The notes beneath the pieces were generated by a model that worked only from the letters and a program-made list of their open reading frames with translations, was not told the origin of the DNA and did no database searches. Shown here one piece after another: positions 1 to 6,356 of a stretch of 7,294 bases of DNA (position 1 is the first letter of the stretch; each line of letters begins with the position of its first letter). The stretch spans positions 1 through 7,294 of the forward strand of contig JAXMBX010000094.1 of assembly GCA_046349635.1 (NCBI GenBank), written 5' to 3'. The DNA comes from JAXMBX01 sp046349635. GTDB lineage: Bacteria; Planctomycetota; Planctomycetia; Planctomycetales; Planctomycetaceae. A program made the translations under genes and the position numbers.

Positions 1-1582
1 GCAGCATGCGGGGGCCGACGTTGTTGACGTTCTGCACGGTTCCCTTGCCGTGGGTGGTGACGTCGCCGACGATCAGCCCGCGTTTGTAGTCCTTGATGAC
101 TCCCGCGAAGATCTCGGAGGCGGAGGCGGAGAGACGATTGCAGACAACCACGAGGGGCCCGGTGTAGTCGATTTCTTCATCCTCATCGGCGAGCGAGCGG
201 GGATCCTGGCGCTGGTCTTTGACCTGCACGACGGGACCGTTGGGGATGAAGAGTCCGGAGACGTCGATGGCTTCGCTCAAGGCGCCGCCGCCGTTGGTGC
301 GGAGGTCGATGATGATGCCGTTGACGCCACCCTTCTTGTCGAAGTCACGAAGGACGGCCTTGACGTCGCGGGCGGTGCTCTTGAAGTCATCCTGTCCGGA
401 GCTGGCGCCGTTGAAGTCGCGATAGAAGGAGGGGATATTGATGACGCCGATGCGTCCCTTGGCCCCCTTGAGGCGGGTGGAGACGTCGATGATTTCGCCT
501 TTCACGGCGGATTCTTCGAGTTCGACTTTCTGGCGGACGAGTTCGATGATCTTGGATTCGGGGGAGCCGGGGGACATGACCTTGAGGCGGACCTTGGTGT
601 TCTGCTTGCCGCGGATCATGGAGACGACGTAGCGAAGTTTCATTTCGACGACGTCGACGATTTCGCCTGTTTCCTGGCCTACGCCGACGATCTTGTCGCC
701 GACTTTGAGGCGTCCATCCTTCGCGGCGGCCCCGGTGGGAACCAGAGAGGCGACGATGGTGTTGCCATCATCGGATTTCAGGGCGGCCCCGATCCCTTCC
801 AGACTCAACTGCATGGTGATCTGGAAGTCCTTGAGGGTGGTGGGGGACATGTAGCTGGAGTGGGGATCGAAGCAGTTCGCGAGGGCGGTGAGATAGAGTT
901 CGAGAACGTCATCGGATTCCATCTGGCGGAAGTTCCGCAGGACGGAGCGATAGCGTTTGTGGAGGCGGGTCTTGGGATCCTGATTGGCGTCGTCGGTGGG
1001 ATCCTTCTTGGAGGGCTTGGCGTTGGGGTCTTTTTTCTTTTCGGCAGCGGCTTCCTGTTCGAGCTTCAGGCTGAGGAGTTCGAACTTGATGCGCTTGCGC
1101 CAGCGTTCGTTCAGGTCATCGGCGGACTTGGCCCAGGGCTGGTCCTTGCCGTCGATGGGCATGGACTCCTGGACGGTGAAATCCTGGGGCTGGTCGATCA
1201 GTTTCTGGGCATAATTCACGCGTTCTTCGAGTCGCTTCATGAAGGTGGCGAAGGTCTGGAACGCGAAGTCGATGTTTCCGGTCTTTAACTGGTCGTCGAG
1301 GCTGGTGTTCCAGCGATGGGCTTCATCGACGTCGGCCTGATAGAAGTAGACCTTCTGGGGGTCGAATTCCTTGAGGAACTTATCGACCAGGCGGGTGGAG
1401 ATTTCATCGTCGATGCGATGATGGCTGATGTGGTCGCGCTCGACCATGGCACAGACCAGGCGGGCGATTTCGGAGGATCCCTTGGCCGGTTGCAACTGCT
1501 GGGCGAGCAGCGTGGTAGCGAGGAGAACAACAACAACCAGAGTGAGGCGGTTAACGGCCCGGGACAGCGGGGTGAGCTTCAT
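1..1582 (-). CDS. prc: Carboxy-terminal (tail-specific) processing protease, Prc/Tsp type, family S41A; 3' end cut by window edge
   Basis: This is a periplasmic serine endoprotease that would degrade or trim exported proteins from their C-termini. 527 codons are visible from the ATG at 1580-1582. Residues 1-28 form a signal peptide or anchor with a run of V/L. Residues about 40-245 resemble the Prc N-terminal domain (LKEFDPQKVYF near 70, DPHSSYMSP at 239-247). A PDZ domain lies near 255-345 (LEGIGAALK from 261). The S41 core follows, with SASASEIFAG, where Ser487 (codon 122-124) is the expected nucleophile, and THGKGTVQ, where Lys513 (codon 44-46) is the expected general base. This Ser-Lys dyad is characteristic of the family. 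The missing part should hold the end of the protease core and a C-terminal domain, since E. coli Prc has about 680 residues. No good Shine-Dalgarno sequence precedes the start. It is divergent from the secreted-protein gene at 2038. The family call is secure; the physiological substrate is unknown. Confidence 0.95.
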   Translation of the reverse strand, partial: MKLTPLSRAVNRLTLVVVVLLATTLLAQQLQPAKGSSEIARLVCAMVERDHISHHRIDDEISTRLVDKFLKEFDPQKVYFYQADVDEAHRWNTSLDDQLKTGNIDFAFQTFATFMKRLEERVNYAQKLIDQPQDFTVQESMPIDGKDQPWAKSADDLNERWRKRIKFELLSLKLEQEAAAEKKKDPNAKPSKKDPTDDANQDPKTRLHKRYRSVLRNFRQMESDDVLELYLTALANCFDPHSSYMSPTTLKDFQITMQLSLEGIGAALKSDDGNTIVASLVPTGAAAKDGRLKVGDKIVGVGQETGEIVDVVEMKLRYVVSMIRGKQNTKVRLKVMSPGSPESKIIELVRQKVELEESAVKGEIIDVSTRLKGAKGRIGVINIPSFYRDFNGASSGQDDFKSTARDVKAVLRDFDKKGGVNGIIIDLRTNGGGALSEAIDVSGLFIPNGPVVQVKDQRQDPRSLADEDEEIDYTGPLVVVCNRLSASASEIFAGVIKDYKRGLIVGDVTTHGKGTVQNVNNVGPRML

Positions 1583-1840
1583 AAGGGGAACTCTACCGTG
1601 AGTTGATAGTTAAGTTAGGTAAGACAGTGTCCTTCCGGTGGACTTCATTCACTTATTACGAGCGCTCGGGGGGATTTGTCGCAATCAATCTGTGAAGGAA
1701 TCGCGAAATTTGACCGTGACCGTCATCCCGCTCATCGTCGTCTTGGAATGCTATCCGGTTTCCAAAACCAAGGCAAGAGGCACCTTGGGACGAGAAAGGG
1801 GTGTGGAGAACCCCTCTTGACGGAAACGTAATTTCGGAGC

Positions 1841-1869
1841 GGGGCGGGGGTGGTGGGGGGGGGAAAGGG
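1841..1869 (+). other. G-run tract fitting the canonical G-quadruplex motif
   Basis: Four runs of G on the plus strand (1841-1844, 1846-1850, 1855-1863, 1867-1869) are separated by loops of 1, 4 and 3 bases, which satisfies the usual G3+ N1-7 pattern. Further G runs follow at 1882-1884 and 1889-1895, so the tract continues to about 1895. It lies in the divergent intergenic region, about 170 bases before the start at 2038, and is G-rich on that gene's non-template strand. Folding in vivo and any regulatory role are inference. Confidence 0.6.
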
Positions 1870-2002
1870 AGTGGTGTAGGAGGGAGGTGGGGGGGAATCA
1901 GAGCCGCTTCATTTTCCGGACTCCGACACGAATCGAAGCTCGATTGTTAAGGATAAGGGTGTCGCGGAATGTTCTAATGACTTGAGCATGGGGGTGTCCT
2001 GT

Positions 2003-2014
2003 CGCCCCGGGGCG
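2003..2014. repeat. 12-base perfect palindrome upstream of the secreted-protein gene
   Basis: CGCCCCGGGGCG is a perfect dyad with no spacer, ending 23 bases before the ATG at 2038. Its position between any upstream promoter and the start suits an operator or a 5'-leader structure. High local GC raises the chance of a coincidental palindrome, so no function is assigned. Confidence 0.35.
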
Positions 2015-2026
2015 TATTCCAGTCAC

Positions 2027-2030
2027 AAGG
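2027..2030 (+). promoter_or_regulatory. Ribosome binding site for the gene at 2038
   Basis: AAGG lies 7 bases before the ATG at 2038-2040. It supports that start over the out-of-frame ATG at 2033-2035. Confidence 0.5.
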
Positions 2031-2037
2031 TCATGAC

Positions 2038-3405
2038 ATGATCCGTCATTTTCGAGTTGTCCTGCGGATTTCCTTACTGCTGACCGGTCTCGCCGTGATG
2101 TCTTCGGCGGCGGAGCCTCTGCGGAACCGGAGGGAATTCGTGGCGGCGTTGAACAAGATCGAGGAGGAGATGCCGGAGGCAGAAGTCCTGAAGCTGCTCG
2201 GCAAACCGGACGACATCCAGACGCACGAAGACCACGGGGGGATCTCCTGGGGAGGGACGCGGGAAATCTGGCGTTACGGCACGTCCGGGCATCTCACCCC
2301 GGCGACGCTTGGCGAAGTGATGATCAGCGAAAAACACAAGGTGTCGCACATCATCGGTCAGGGTGAAACTCTTCCTGAGGGAAAGTTTGAGGAGTCACAA
2401 CTGCGCGTCCTGCTGGATGCGTTAGGGCGAGTCCAAAGTTTCGGGGGTTACAAACCCCACCCCGTTATTCGGGCCGTGAACTTGCTGCAACCCCTGGGCA
2501 AGGAAAAAGCCCTCGACGCGATTGAGGAGTTCGCTTATCGCTTTGAGAAGAAAAACGAGATAGAAGTCGGAGATGCGGTCAATTTCGTGATGCGTGTGCT
2601 GTTTGATGTTCCCGCTGACCCCGGTTACTTTCCTGAAATGGGATACTGGTTTTTTCGAGTGGCCCCGGCTCTGAATAAACGCTTCCCCCGTTACCCGATA
2701 ATCCTCATAGAAGACATCCCCATTCGAGTCAGCCTTCCTGTGGGGCATTCTGGAAGCCCTCCCGATCCAGCAGAGCTTGTCCCTTACTTTCGGAAGCACG
2801 GAGTCGTGCGTGCAAAACCCCTCACTCCAACCAACAAGCCTTTCGCCGCATTGGATGAGTACGCCAAATCTTCCCGCTGGTATCAGGATCCCGATGAAAA
2901 GCGGGATGAAATTGTCCTCCAGGTATTGCAGCGGCAGATCTTTTCCCTGCTGGAGACTGTCTACCAAGTAGAAGAAGGAGATGGAGATCCTCCCCAATTC
3001 GACGATTTGAAAGATCCAGACGTTCGACTCACCGAGGCCTCCAAACTGCAGATCCGTTGGGACGCGAAAGCGAATCAATACACGTTTCTCGATGGCAAGT
3101 CACTCCCCGATCCGGATCCGAATCGCTATCGCCGCAAGATCTGGAAGATTCCGGAATCGGGTGAGGATGCGGCTTTGATCTTTGAACGGAAGGGGCGGCA
3201 TTCCCTGAGCATCATGACTGAGAATAGTGGCGTTGAAATCCGGATTTTCAACATCAAGGCGAAAGACAAGACGTTATGCGATCCCACTTTATTTACAAGC
3301 GGGGGGGCCTTCTGGACCGGCATTCGCTTCGATGACGGGGAAGAATTGCAGGCGGAGGTGACGGTGGGGGACAAAAAGTATCTCAGTCCGGTGTTCAAGC
3401 CGTAG
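2038..3405 (+). CDS. Secreted protein of unknown function with an N-terminal SmpA/OmlA/BamE-like module
   Basis: The 455-residue product is not recognised as a named protein. Residues 1-25 form a signal peptide: basic MIRHFRVVLR, a hydrophobic stretch, and a likely signal peptidase I cut after SSAA. There is no lipobox cysteine. Residues about 36-107 follow the pattern of the small SmpA/OmlA/BamE-type fold: a helix ending in MPEAEVLKLLGKPD (45-58), then EIWRYG (76-81), then short strands (GEVMISEKHKVSHIIG). The remaining 350 residues are a mixed helical region (110-330) and a strand-rich C-terminus (about 340-455), with no catalytic motif that I can name. The start is chosen from the AAGG site and the signal peptide. 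The gene stands alone: divergent from the protease gene and convergent with the GGDEF-like gene. Its GC content looks lower than its neighbours by eye. Secretion is well supported; the BamE-like assignment is moderate and rests on motif pattern only. Confidence 0.85.
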   Translation: MIRHFRVVLRISLLLTGLAVMSSAAEPLRNRREFVAALNKIEEEMPEAEVLKLLGKPDDIQTHEDHGGISWGGTREIWRYGTSGHLTPATLGEVMISEKHKVSHIIGQGETLPEGKFEESQLRVLLDALGRVQSFGGYKPHPVIRAVNLLQPLGKEKALDAIEEFAYRFEKKNEIEVGDAVNFVMRVLFDVPADPGYFPEMGYWFFRVAPALNKRFPRYPIILIEDIPIRVSLPVGHSGSPPDPAELVPYFRKHGVVRAKPLTPTNKPFAALDEYAKSSRWYQDPDEKRDEIVLQVLQRQIFSLLETVYQVEEGDGDPPQFDDLKDPDVRLTEASKLQIRWDAKANQYTFLDGKSLPDPDPNRYRRKIWKIPESGEDAALIFERKGRHSLSIMTENSGVEIRIFNIKAKDKTLCDPTLFTSGGAFWTGIRFDDGEELQAEVTVGDKKYLSPVFKP

Positions 3406-3447
3406 GGGTTATTGGCGGAGCCAGTGGCACACGTCGTCGACTTGAAG

Positions 3448-3576
3448 CCCACGGCCGGCAGGGCCTGCCTTACAGAGACATCGAGTTCGATTCAACACGC
3501 AGAAAAGCTGGGTCTCTACCCAGCCTACTGTAAGACCTCTTGTGGCTTCGCCACCCAAACGCCGGAGCACCGGCGT
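3448..3576 (+). repeat. Composite palindromic intergenic element, copy A
   Basis: Five modules occur in order. Module 1 is a 26-base block (3448-3473) that contains the palindrome at 3457-3469. Module 2 is an A-run followed by a 7-bp stem with a 4-base loop (3503-3524, GCTGGGT/ACCCAGC). Module 3 is the ten bases ACCTCTTGTG (3535-3544). Module 4 is a 5-bp stem that begins inside module 3 (3542-3554, GTGGC/GCCAC). Module 5 is a 7-bp stem with loop AGCA (3559-3576, ACGCCGG/CCGGCGT). The same order and orientation recur at 4756-4948. Module 1 matches its partner at 20 of 26 positions without gaps, and module 3 is identical. This suggests a dispersed repeat family, but only two copies are visible here. 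Confidence 0.55.
3503..3524 (-). terminator. Rho-independent terminator of the GGDEF-like gene
   Basis: Read on the minus strand, a perfect 7-bp stem (GCTGGGT/ACCCAGC, loop AGAG) is followed directly by TTTT at 3506-3503. It lies 85 bases past the stop of the minus gene at 3610. The T-tract is short, so termination may be partial. On the plus strand the hairpin is preceded by A's and lacks a T-tract, so it is a poor terminator for the convergent gene ending at 3405. Confidence 0.55.
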
Positions 3577-3609
3577 ATGGACCATCCAACGATGCAAGTT
3601 GGGGAAGGG

Positions 3610-4545
3610 TTATTCCACTGTGCAGTGGACGAGGGCAGCGCCATCGTGGACGTGGAGCTGGTTGCGTCCGAGGCGCTGCGAGCGGGCGAGGGCTTCCTGA
3701 GCGCGGGCCCAGGCGGAGTCGGTGGTGTCGGACTCGAGGCAGGGGGTGAAACCGAGGCTGACGGTCAGCAGGACGTCGGGGCCGACTTCACTCAACTGGA
3801 ACCGGGAATGACTGACGGTATTGCGGAGGGTGACGGAGAATTTCTCGGCGGCTTCGCGGTCGAGGCCGGGCATGTAAATGGCGAATGTGTCCGCGGAACC
3901 GCGGCAGACGAGATCCTGGTCGCGGACGGAACGGCAGAGGACGGCGGAGAGGCGTTTGATGAGGCGTTGCGAATCGGTGATGCCGTAGCGTTCGCGGAGT
4001 CCTTCGAATTTGTCCACTCGCACGAGCAACAGTGCAGCGCTCTTCGAATTCTGCCGACGCCAGTTCAACAGCACATCGAGATTGGAGTGACAGGAACTCT
4101 GGTCGGGAAGCCCGGTGAGGCGGTCTTCCGGTTCCCGTTCCCATTGGAACGGAGAGTCTTGTTCGCCGGGGAACTGAACCGGTTTTTCCACAGGAGGAGA
4201 AACGGACTGGCGGAAGCGGTCGAGGACTGCGTCCAGCGCGGATACGAGTCCGTGACGTTGTTGTTCGAGGGAGCGGGCCTGCGGTTCAGTGACCAGGGCC
4301 GGGAGGGCCTCGAGTAACTTGCAGGCTTCGGTGGCATAGTCGAGTGAGCTGGAGACGGCGGCGAAGACTTTTTCGAGGCTTTTCCCGGCGCGGAGAAGGA
4401 CGCGCTGGTTTTCACCCCGGCCATAGGTCACGCCGGCGAAGAAGCCCACCCCCGCGGCGATCACCAGGGACAATGCCCCCCAGATCCAGATGAGGGGGAA
4501 CTCGTGGGAAGGTGCGGCGTCAGAGATTTGAGCGAAGAGCAGCAT
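3610..4545 (-). CDS. Membrane-anchored degenerate GGDEF protein, probable c-di-GMP receptor
   Basis: The product has 311 residues from the ATG at 4543-4545; an in-frame TTG at 4549-4551 would add two. Neither start has a clear Shine-Dalgarno sequence. One transmembrane segment lies at about 17-42, followed by a helical linker (about 48-115) and a GGDEF-family domain (about 140-303) in the cytoplasm. Family landmarks are RLTGLPD (142-148), VRVDKF with Asp178, SLGF (263-266) and RLGRN (291-295). The signature reads SADTF (217-221) in place of GGDEF. A gapless alignment to PleD from memory puts Arg184 and Gln193 at its guanine-binding Asn335 and Asp344, so cyclase activity is very unlikely. The inhibitory-site RxxD is intact as RDQD (208-211), five residues before the signature as in active cyclases, so it may bind c-di-GMP. 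No partner output domain is adjacent. The fold is confident; receptor function is inference. Confidence 0.88.
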   Translation of the reverse strand: MLLFAQISDAAPSHEFPLIWIWGALSLVIAAGVGFFAGVTYGRGENQRVLLRAGKSLEKVFAAVSSSLDYATEACKLLEALPALVTEPQARSLEQQRHGLVSALDAVLDRFRQSVSPPVEKPVQFPGEQDSPFQWEREPEDRLTGLPDQSSCHSNLDVLLNWRRQNSKSAALLLVRVDKFEGLRERYGITDSQRLIKRLSAVLCRSVRDQDLVCRGSADTFAIYMPGLDREAAEKFSVTLRNTVSHSRFQLSEVGPDVLLTVSLGFTPCLESDTTDSAWARAQEALARSQRLGRNQLHVHDGAALVHCTVE

Positions 4546-4839
4546 CGACAATCATCCGGTTTCTCAGGAGAGTTTGAAGCGGTTTGCGTTTTGGCCCGCA
4601 TGGACTCTCGGGACACCCTGAGGTGTATTCCTCACTTACTGTAGGTCGATTCCGTGGGGGTGTGGCGAAATGTCACCATCCACGGGGGAATCGCAGGTGG
4701 GATTAGACCGGTGGGAGGGGTTGTGTGGTTGTTGGGGGGGAGTCAGAGACAGACACCCACGGGAGGCGGGGATTGCCCTACGGGGGAGGACGCTCCGCAT
4801 CAAGTGAATCCATGCCCGCCCTGCTCGCGTTAACGCCAA

Positions 4840-4860
4840 TAAAATCGTGCCAAGCACGAT
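4840..4860 (-). terminator. Possible Rho-independent terminator of the dxs-459-residue protein transcript
   Basis: On the minus strand a perfect 7-bp stem (ATCGTGC/GCACGAT, loop TTG) runs into TTTATT. It lies about 110 bases past the stop at 4970. The stem has only four GC pairs and the T-tract is short and interrupted, so it may be a weak or secondary terminator. Confidence 0.4.
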
Positions 4861-4921
4861 GTGGGCATGCCACCTGTCGATTTGAATTACCTCTTGTGCT
4901 TTCATGCACTGCCAGCTCACA

Positions 4922-4948
4922 CGCCGAGTACGGCGGGTGGGCCACCCG
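4922..4948 (-). terminator. Two overlapping GC-rich hairpins just after the stop of the 459-residue protein gene
   Basis: Stem CGGGTG/CACCCG (4934-4948, 3-base loop) and stem CGCCG/CGGCG (4922-4935, 4-base loop) share two bases and begin 21 bases after the stop at 4970. No T-tract follows. They could mark the mRNA 3' end, slow 3' exonuclease decay or support Rho-dependent ending. They are part of repeat copy B. Confidence 0.35.
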
Positions 4949-4969
4949 ACAACCAACTTGGCCTACACA

Positions 4970-6349
4970 CTACTTATTGAGGGTGGGGGAGCCGAGGTTG
5001 GTATTGATGAACTGCAGGTTGAGGGCGAAACTCAGATCCTGGTTCTGGAAGCGTTCGGTCTGGCTCGGCTCAAGGGTAAAGACGACGACCACCTGCTGGC
5101 CTGTCGGAGAAGCGATGAGGTAATAGATCCACTGGAGAGGGATGACTTTCTCCGTGCCGCCTTCCACCGCCTGCTTCGTTTCCCCGGTGGCGACGATGCG
5201 GTAGAGATACCGCTTGTCCTTGGTGCCGACCTCCTCGGCGAGCACGACCTTTCGAAAATCCTTGCCGATCGCTTTCTCGACGTCCTGCTGGAACTGCTTT
5301 TCATCCATGTGTTCGCCCGCCTTGGCGGGGGCAATGGGGGCGATATTGCATTGAGCGATCAGGCTGCCGCGGTCGAGAAGGCGCATGACGGCCACTTTTT
5401 CATTGAGGTGGAACAGGAACCACTTGCGGGTGTGAGACCAGCGGATGTTCCACTCGGGGACTTCATCCAGAATCTGCAACTGGTCCTCGGTGGGTGGCGT
5501 GCCGTATTTCTCGGCGTCGCGCTGGGTCAGTGCATTCCCGGAGTCGAGGCTGCGATGGATGCTGACGGTCGAACTGATGTCCAGACCGGTGGTCACGGGA
5601 CTGACAGAGCGTTTTTCCTTGAGGCTGAATTCCGCCTTGGTCACGAGTTGCTGTTTGATGTCGAAGAGGAAGTAGCCATCGACGGTGATTTCGGTGGCTG
5701 CTCCCACGATGCCCCCCGAGATGGAGCCAGTGAGCTTGATGCGGGCTTCCTTATCGTCGAGTTTTTCCACTTCGCAGGCGATATCGCTTTTATCGACCGC
5801 TTCCACGCCGGAGACAAACTGCATGACCCATTGGGAGGGTTTCCACTTGTCGCCAGCCTCGACGGGGTCATCGGGAAGGAGTGACAGGAGGGCGAGTTCA
5901 TCAATGGGGGTGTCGAGGAGCTCGAGTTCCTGGGCGTTGAGTGGGCCGAGGGGGCTGAAATAGCGCATGCCGTCGGTGCGGCCTTCGGCGACGATCAGGT
6001 TGGTCTGGCGGCGGAGCCTGGGATTGGTGATCTGTTCCGCGACTTCGATGCGGGCCTCGGCGGAGTCGTATTTGCGGAGGGAGCGATAGGCTTCGGCGTC
6101 TCGTCCGGTGCCGGGGAGGCGGATCTCCCGATAGTCCCAGTTGGCTTTGACGCCGAGTTTGAGGGCGACAGACTTTCCCTGGGCCTGGGGTGTTTGCGAA
6201 CTGCCGGATGCGGAGGCGGTTCCTGTGGTGTGCACGACGCGGGTGCTTTTGGCCGGTTCCGCGAGACGGACTCGATCGGCCGCGGGGAGGAAGGAGGCGG
6301 TCACGAGAAGCATCGTGAGCAGGGACAGATTTCTAATATGGGGATTCAT
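4970..6349 (-). CDS. Secreted protein of unknown function, probably co-transcribed with dxs
   Basis: The product has 459 residues from the ATG at 6347-6349 and is not recognised. The start is chosen because GGGAG lies 7 bases upstream and the signal peptide begins there; an in-frame GTG at 6388 would add 13 polar residues before it. Residues 1-24 form the signal peptide (hydrophobic LLTMLLVTASFLPA), with a likely cut before or near ADRV. A Ser/Thr/Gln-rich linker at about 41-58 follows, then a strand-rich middle domain (about 60-275) containing LLPDDPVEAGDKW and a glycine-rich SISGGIVGAATEI. An aromatic segment (WNIRWSHTRKWFLFHL, about 301-316) leads into a C-terminal domain (about 320-459). 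Only two cysteines are seen and there is no catalytic signature. The gene starts 52 bases after the dxs stop on the same strand. Export is well supported; any link to isoprenoid synthesis is unproven and the pairing may be merely positional. Confidence 0.85.
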   Translation of the reverse strand: MNPHIRNLSLLTMLLVTASFLPAADRVRLAEPAKSTRVVHTTGTASASGSSQTPQAQGKSVALKLGVKANWDYREIRLPGTGRDAEAYRSLRKYDSAEARIEVAEQITNPRLRRQTNLIVAEGRTDGMRYFSPLGPLNAQELELLDTPIDELALLSLLPDDPVEAGDKWKPSQWVMQFVSGVEAVDKSDIACEVEKLDDKEARIKLTGSISGGIVGAATEITVDGYFLFDIKQQLVTKAEFSLKEKRSVSPVTTGLDISSTVSIHRSLDSGNALTQRDAEKYGTPPTEDQLQILDEVPEWNIRWSHTRKWFLFHLNEKVAVMRLLDRGSLIAQCNIAPIAPAKAGEHMDEKQFQQDVEKAIGKDFRKVVLAEEVGTKDKRYLYRIVATGETKQAVEGGTEKVIPLQWIYYLIASPTGQQVVVVFTLEPSQTERFQNQDLSFALNLQFINTNLGSPTLNK

Positions 6350-6356
6350 TCCATTG

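Larger units (their letters stand above)
1583..2037. promoter_or_regulatory. Divergent intergenic region, 455 bases, no gene
   Basis: This gap separates two divergently read genes and must hold promoters for both. I could not place a convincing -35/-10 pair on either strand; the best fragment is TCTAAT at 1973-1978 on the plus strand, without a well-spaced -35. Visible structure includes a 10-base palindrome at 1659-1668 (CGAGCGCTCG), a 6-bp stem with a 7-base loop at 1797-1815 (AGGGGT/ACCCCT), the G-run tract at 1841-1895, a 6-bp stem with a 3-base loop at 1931-1945 (AATCGA/TCGATT), and a 12-base palindrome at 2003-2014. A 60-codon plus frame at 1638-1820 has no protein-like features and is not called. 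Confidence 0.6.
4756..4948 (+). repeat. Composite palindromic intergenic element, copy B
   Basis: The same five modules as at 3448-3576 occur in the same order and orientation. They are a 26-base block (4756-4781), an A-run and 7-bp stem (4841-4860, ATCGTGC/GCACGAT, loop CAA), the identical ACCTCTTGTG (4889-4898), a 4-bp stem starting in it (4896-4909, GTGC/GCAC), and a 5-bp stem with loop AGTA (4922-4935, CGCCG/CGGCG). An extra stem follows at 4934-4948 (CGGGTG/CACCCG). Module 2 keeps its position and stem length but has an unrelated sequence, as expected when pairing is conserved and sequence is not. Spacing between modules 1 and 3 is longer than in copy A (133 against 87 bases, start to start). 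Confidence 0.55.
4546..4969. promoter_or_regulatory. Intergenic region, about 420 bases, upstream of the GGDEF-like gene
   Basis: Both flanking genes are on the minus strand, so this gap holds the 3' end of the 4970-6349 transcript and the promoter and leader of the GGDEF-like gene. No convincing promoter hexamers were found for the latter. About 70-90 bases before its start, two short stems overlap and exclude one another (4613-4626 ACACC/GGTGT and 4619-4634 TGAGG/CCTCA). A run of seven G's lies at 4734-4740. The right half is occupied by repeat copy B. A 106-codon minus frame (4636-4956) runs through the hairpins and looks non-coding. Confidence 0.55.

Noticed and set aside
50..1288. 412-codon open frame on the plus strand
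   Set aside because: It is fully antisense to the protease gene, whose domains and catalytic dyad are clear. Its Gly/Asp/Phe-rich translation is what the antisense frame of GC-rich coding DNA gives, and it has no recognisable domain.
1638..1820. 60-codon plus frame in the divergent gap
   Set aside because: It has no ribosome binding site, and its end overlaps a hairpin; nothing protein-like is seen.
1816..1821. TTGACG as a -35 box
   Set aside because: No -10-like hexamer lies 16-18 bases downstream; that position falls in the G-rich tract.
2422..3078. 218-codon open frame on the minus strand
   Set aside because: It is antisense to the 455-residue secreted protein, with no ribosome binding site or domain pattern.
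3409..3597. 62-codon minus frame after the GGDEF-like gene
   Set aside because: It lies entirely in repeat copy A and the terminator hairpin; the translation is of palindromes, not of a protein-like sequence.
3412..4317. 301-codon open frame on the plus strand
   Set aside because: It is antisense to the GGDEF-family gene and begins in the repeat element; the minus frame has clear family motifs.
4713..4740. Second G-quadruplex candidate
   Set aside because: It has only three G runs of three or more, and one spacer is 13 bases, so it does not meet the canonical pattern.
4636..4956. 106-codon minus frame in the intergenic gap
   Set aside because: It runs through repeat copy B and its hairpins, its composition is Arg/His/Pro-rich, and no start signal is seen.
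4904..5884. 326-codon open frame on the plus strand
   Set aside because: It is antisense to the secreted-protein gene at 4970-6349, which has a signal peptide and a ribosome binding site; the plus frame starts inside the hairpins of repeat copy B.
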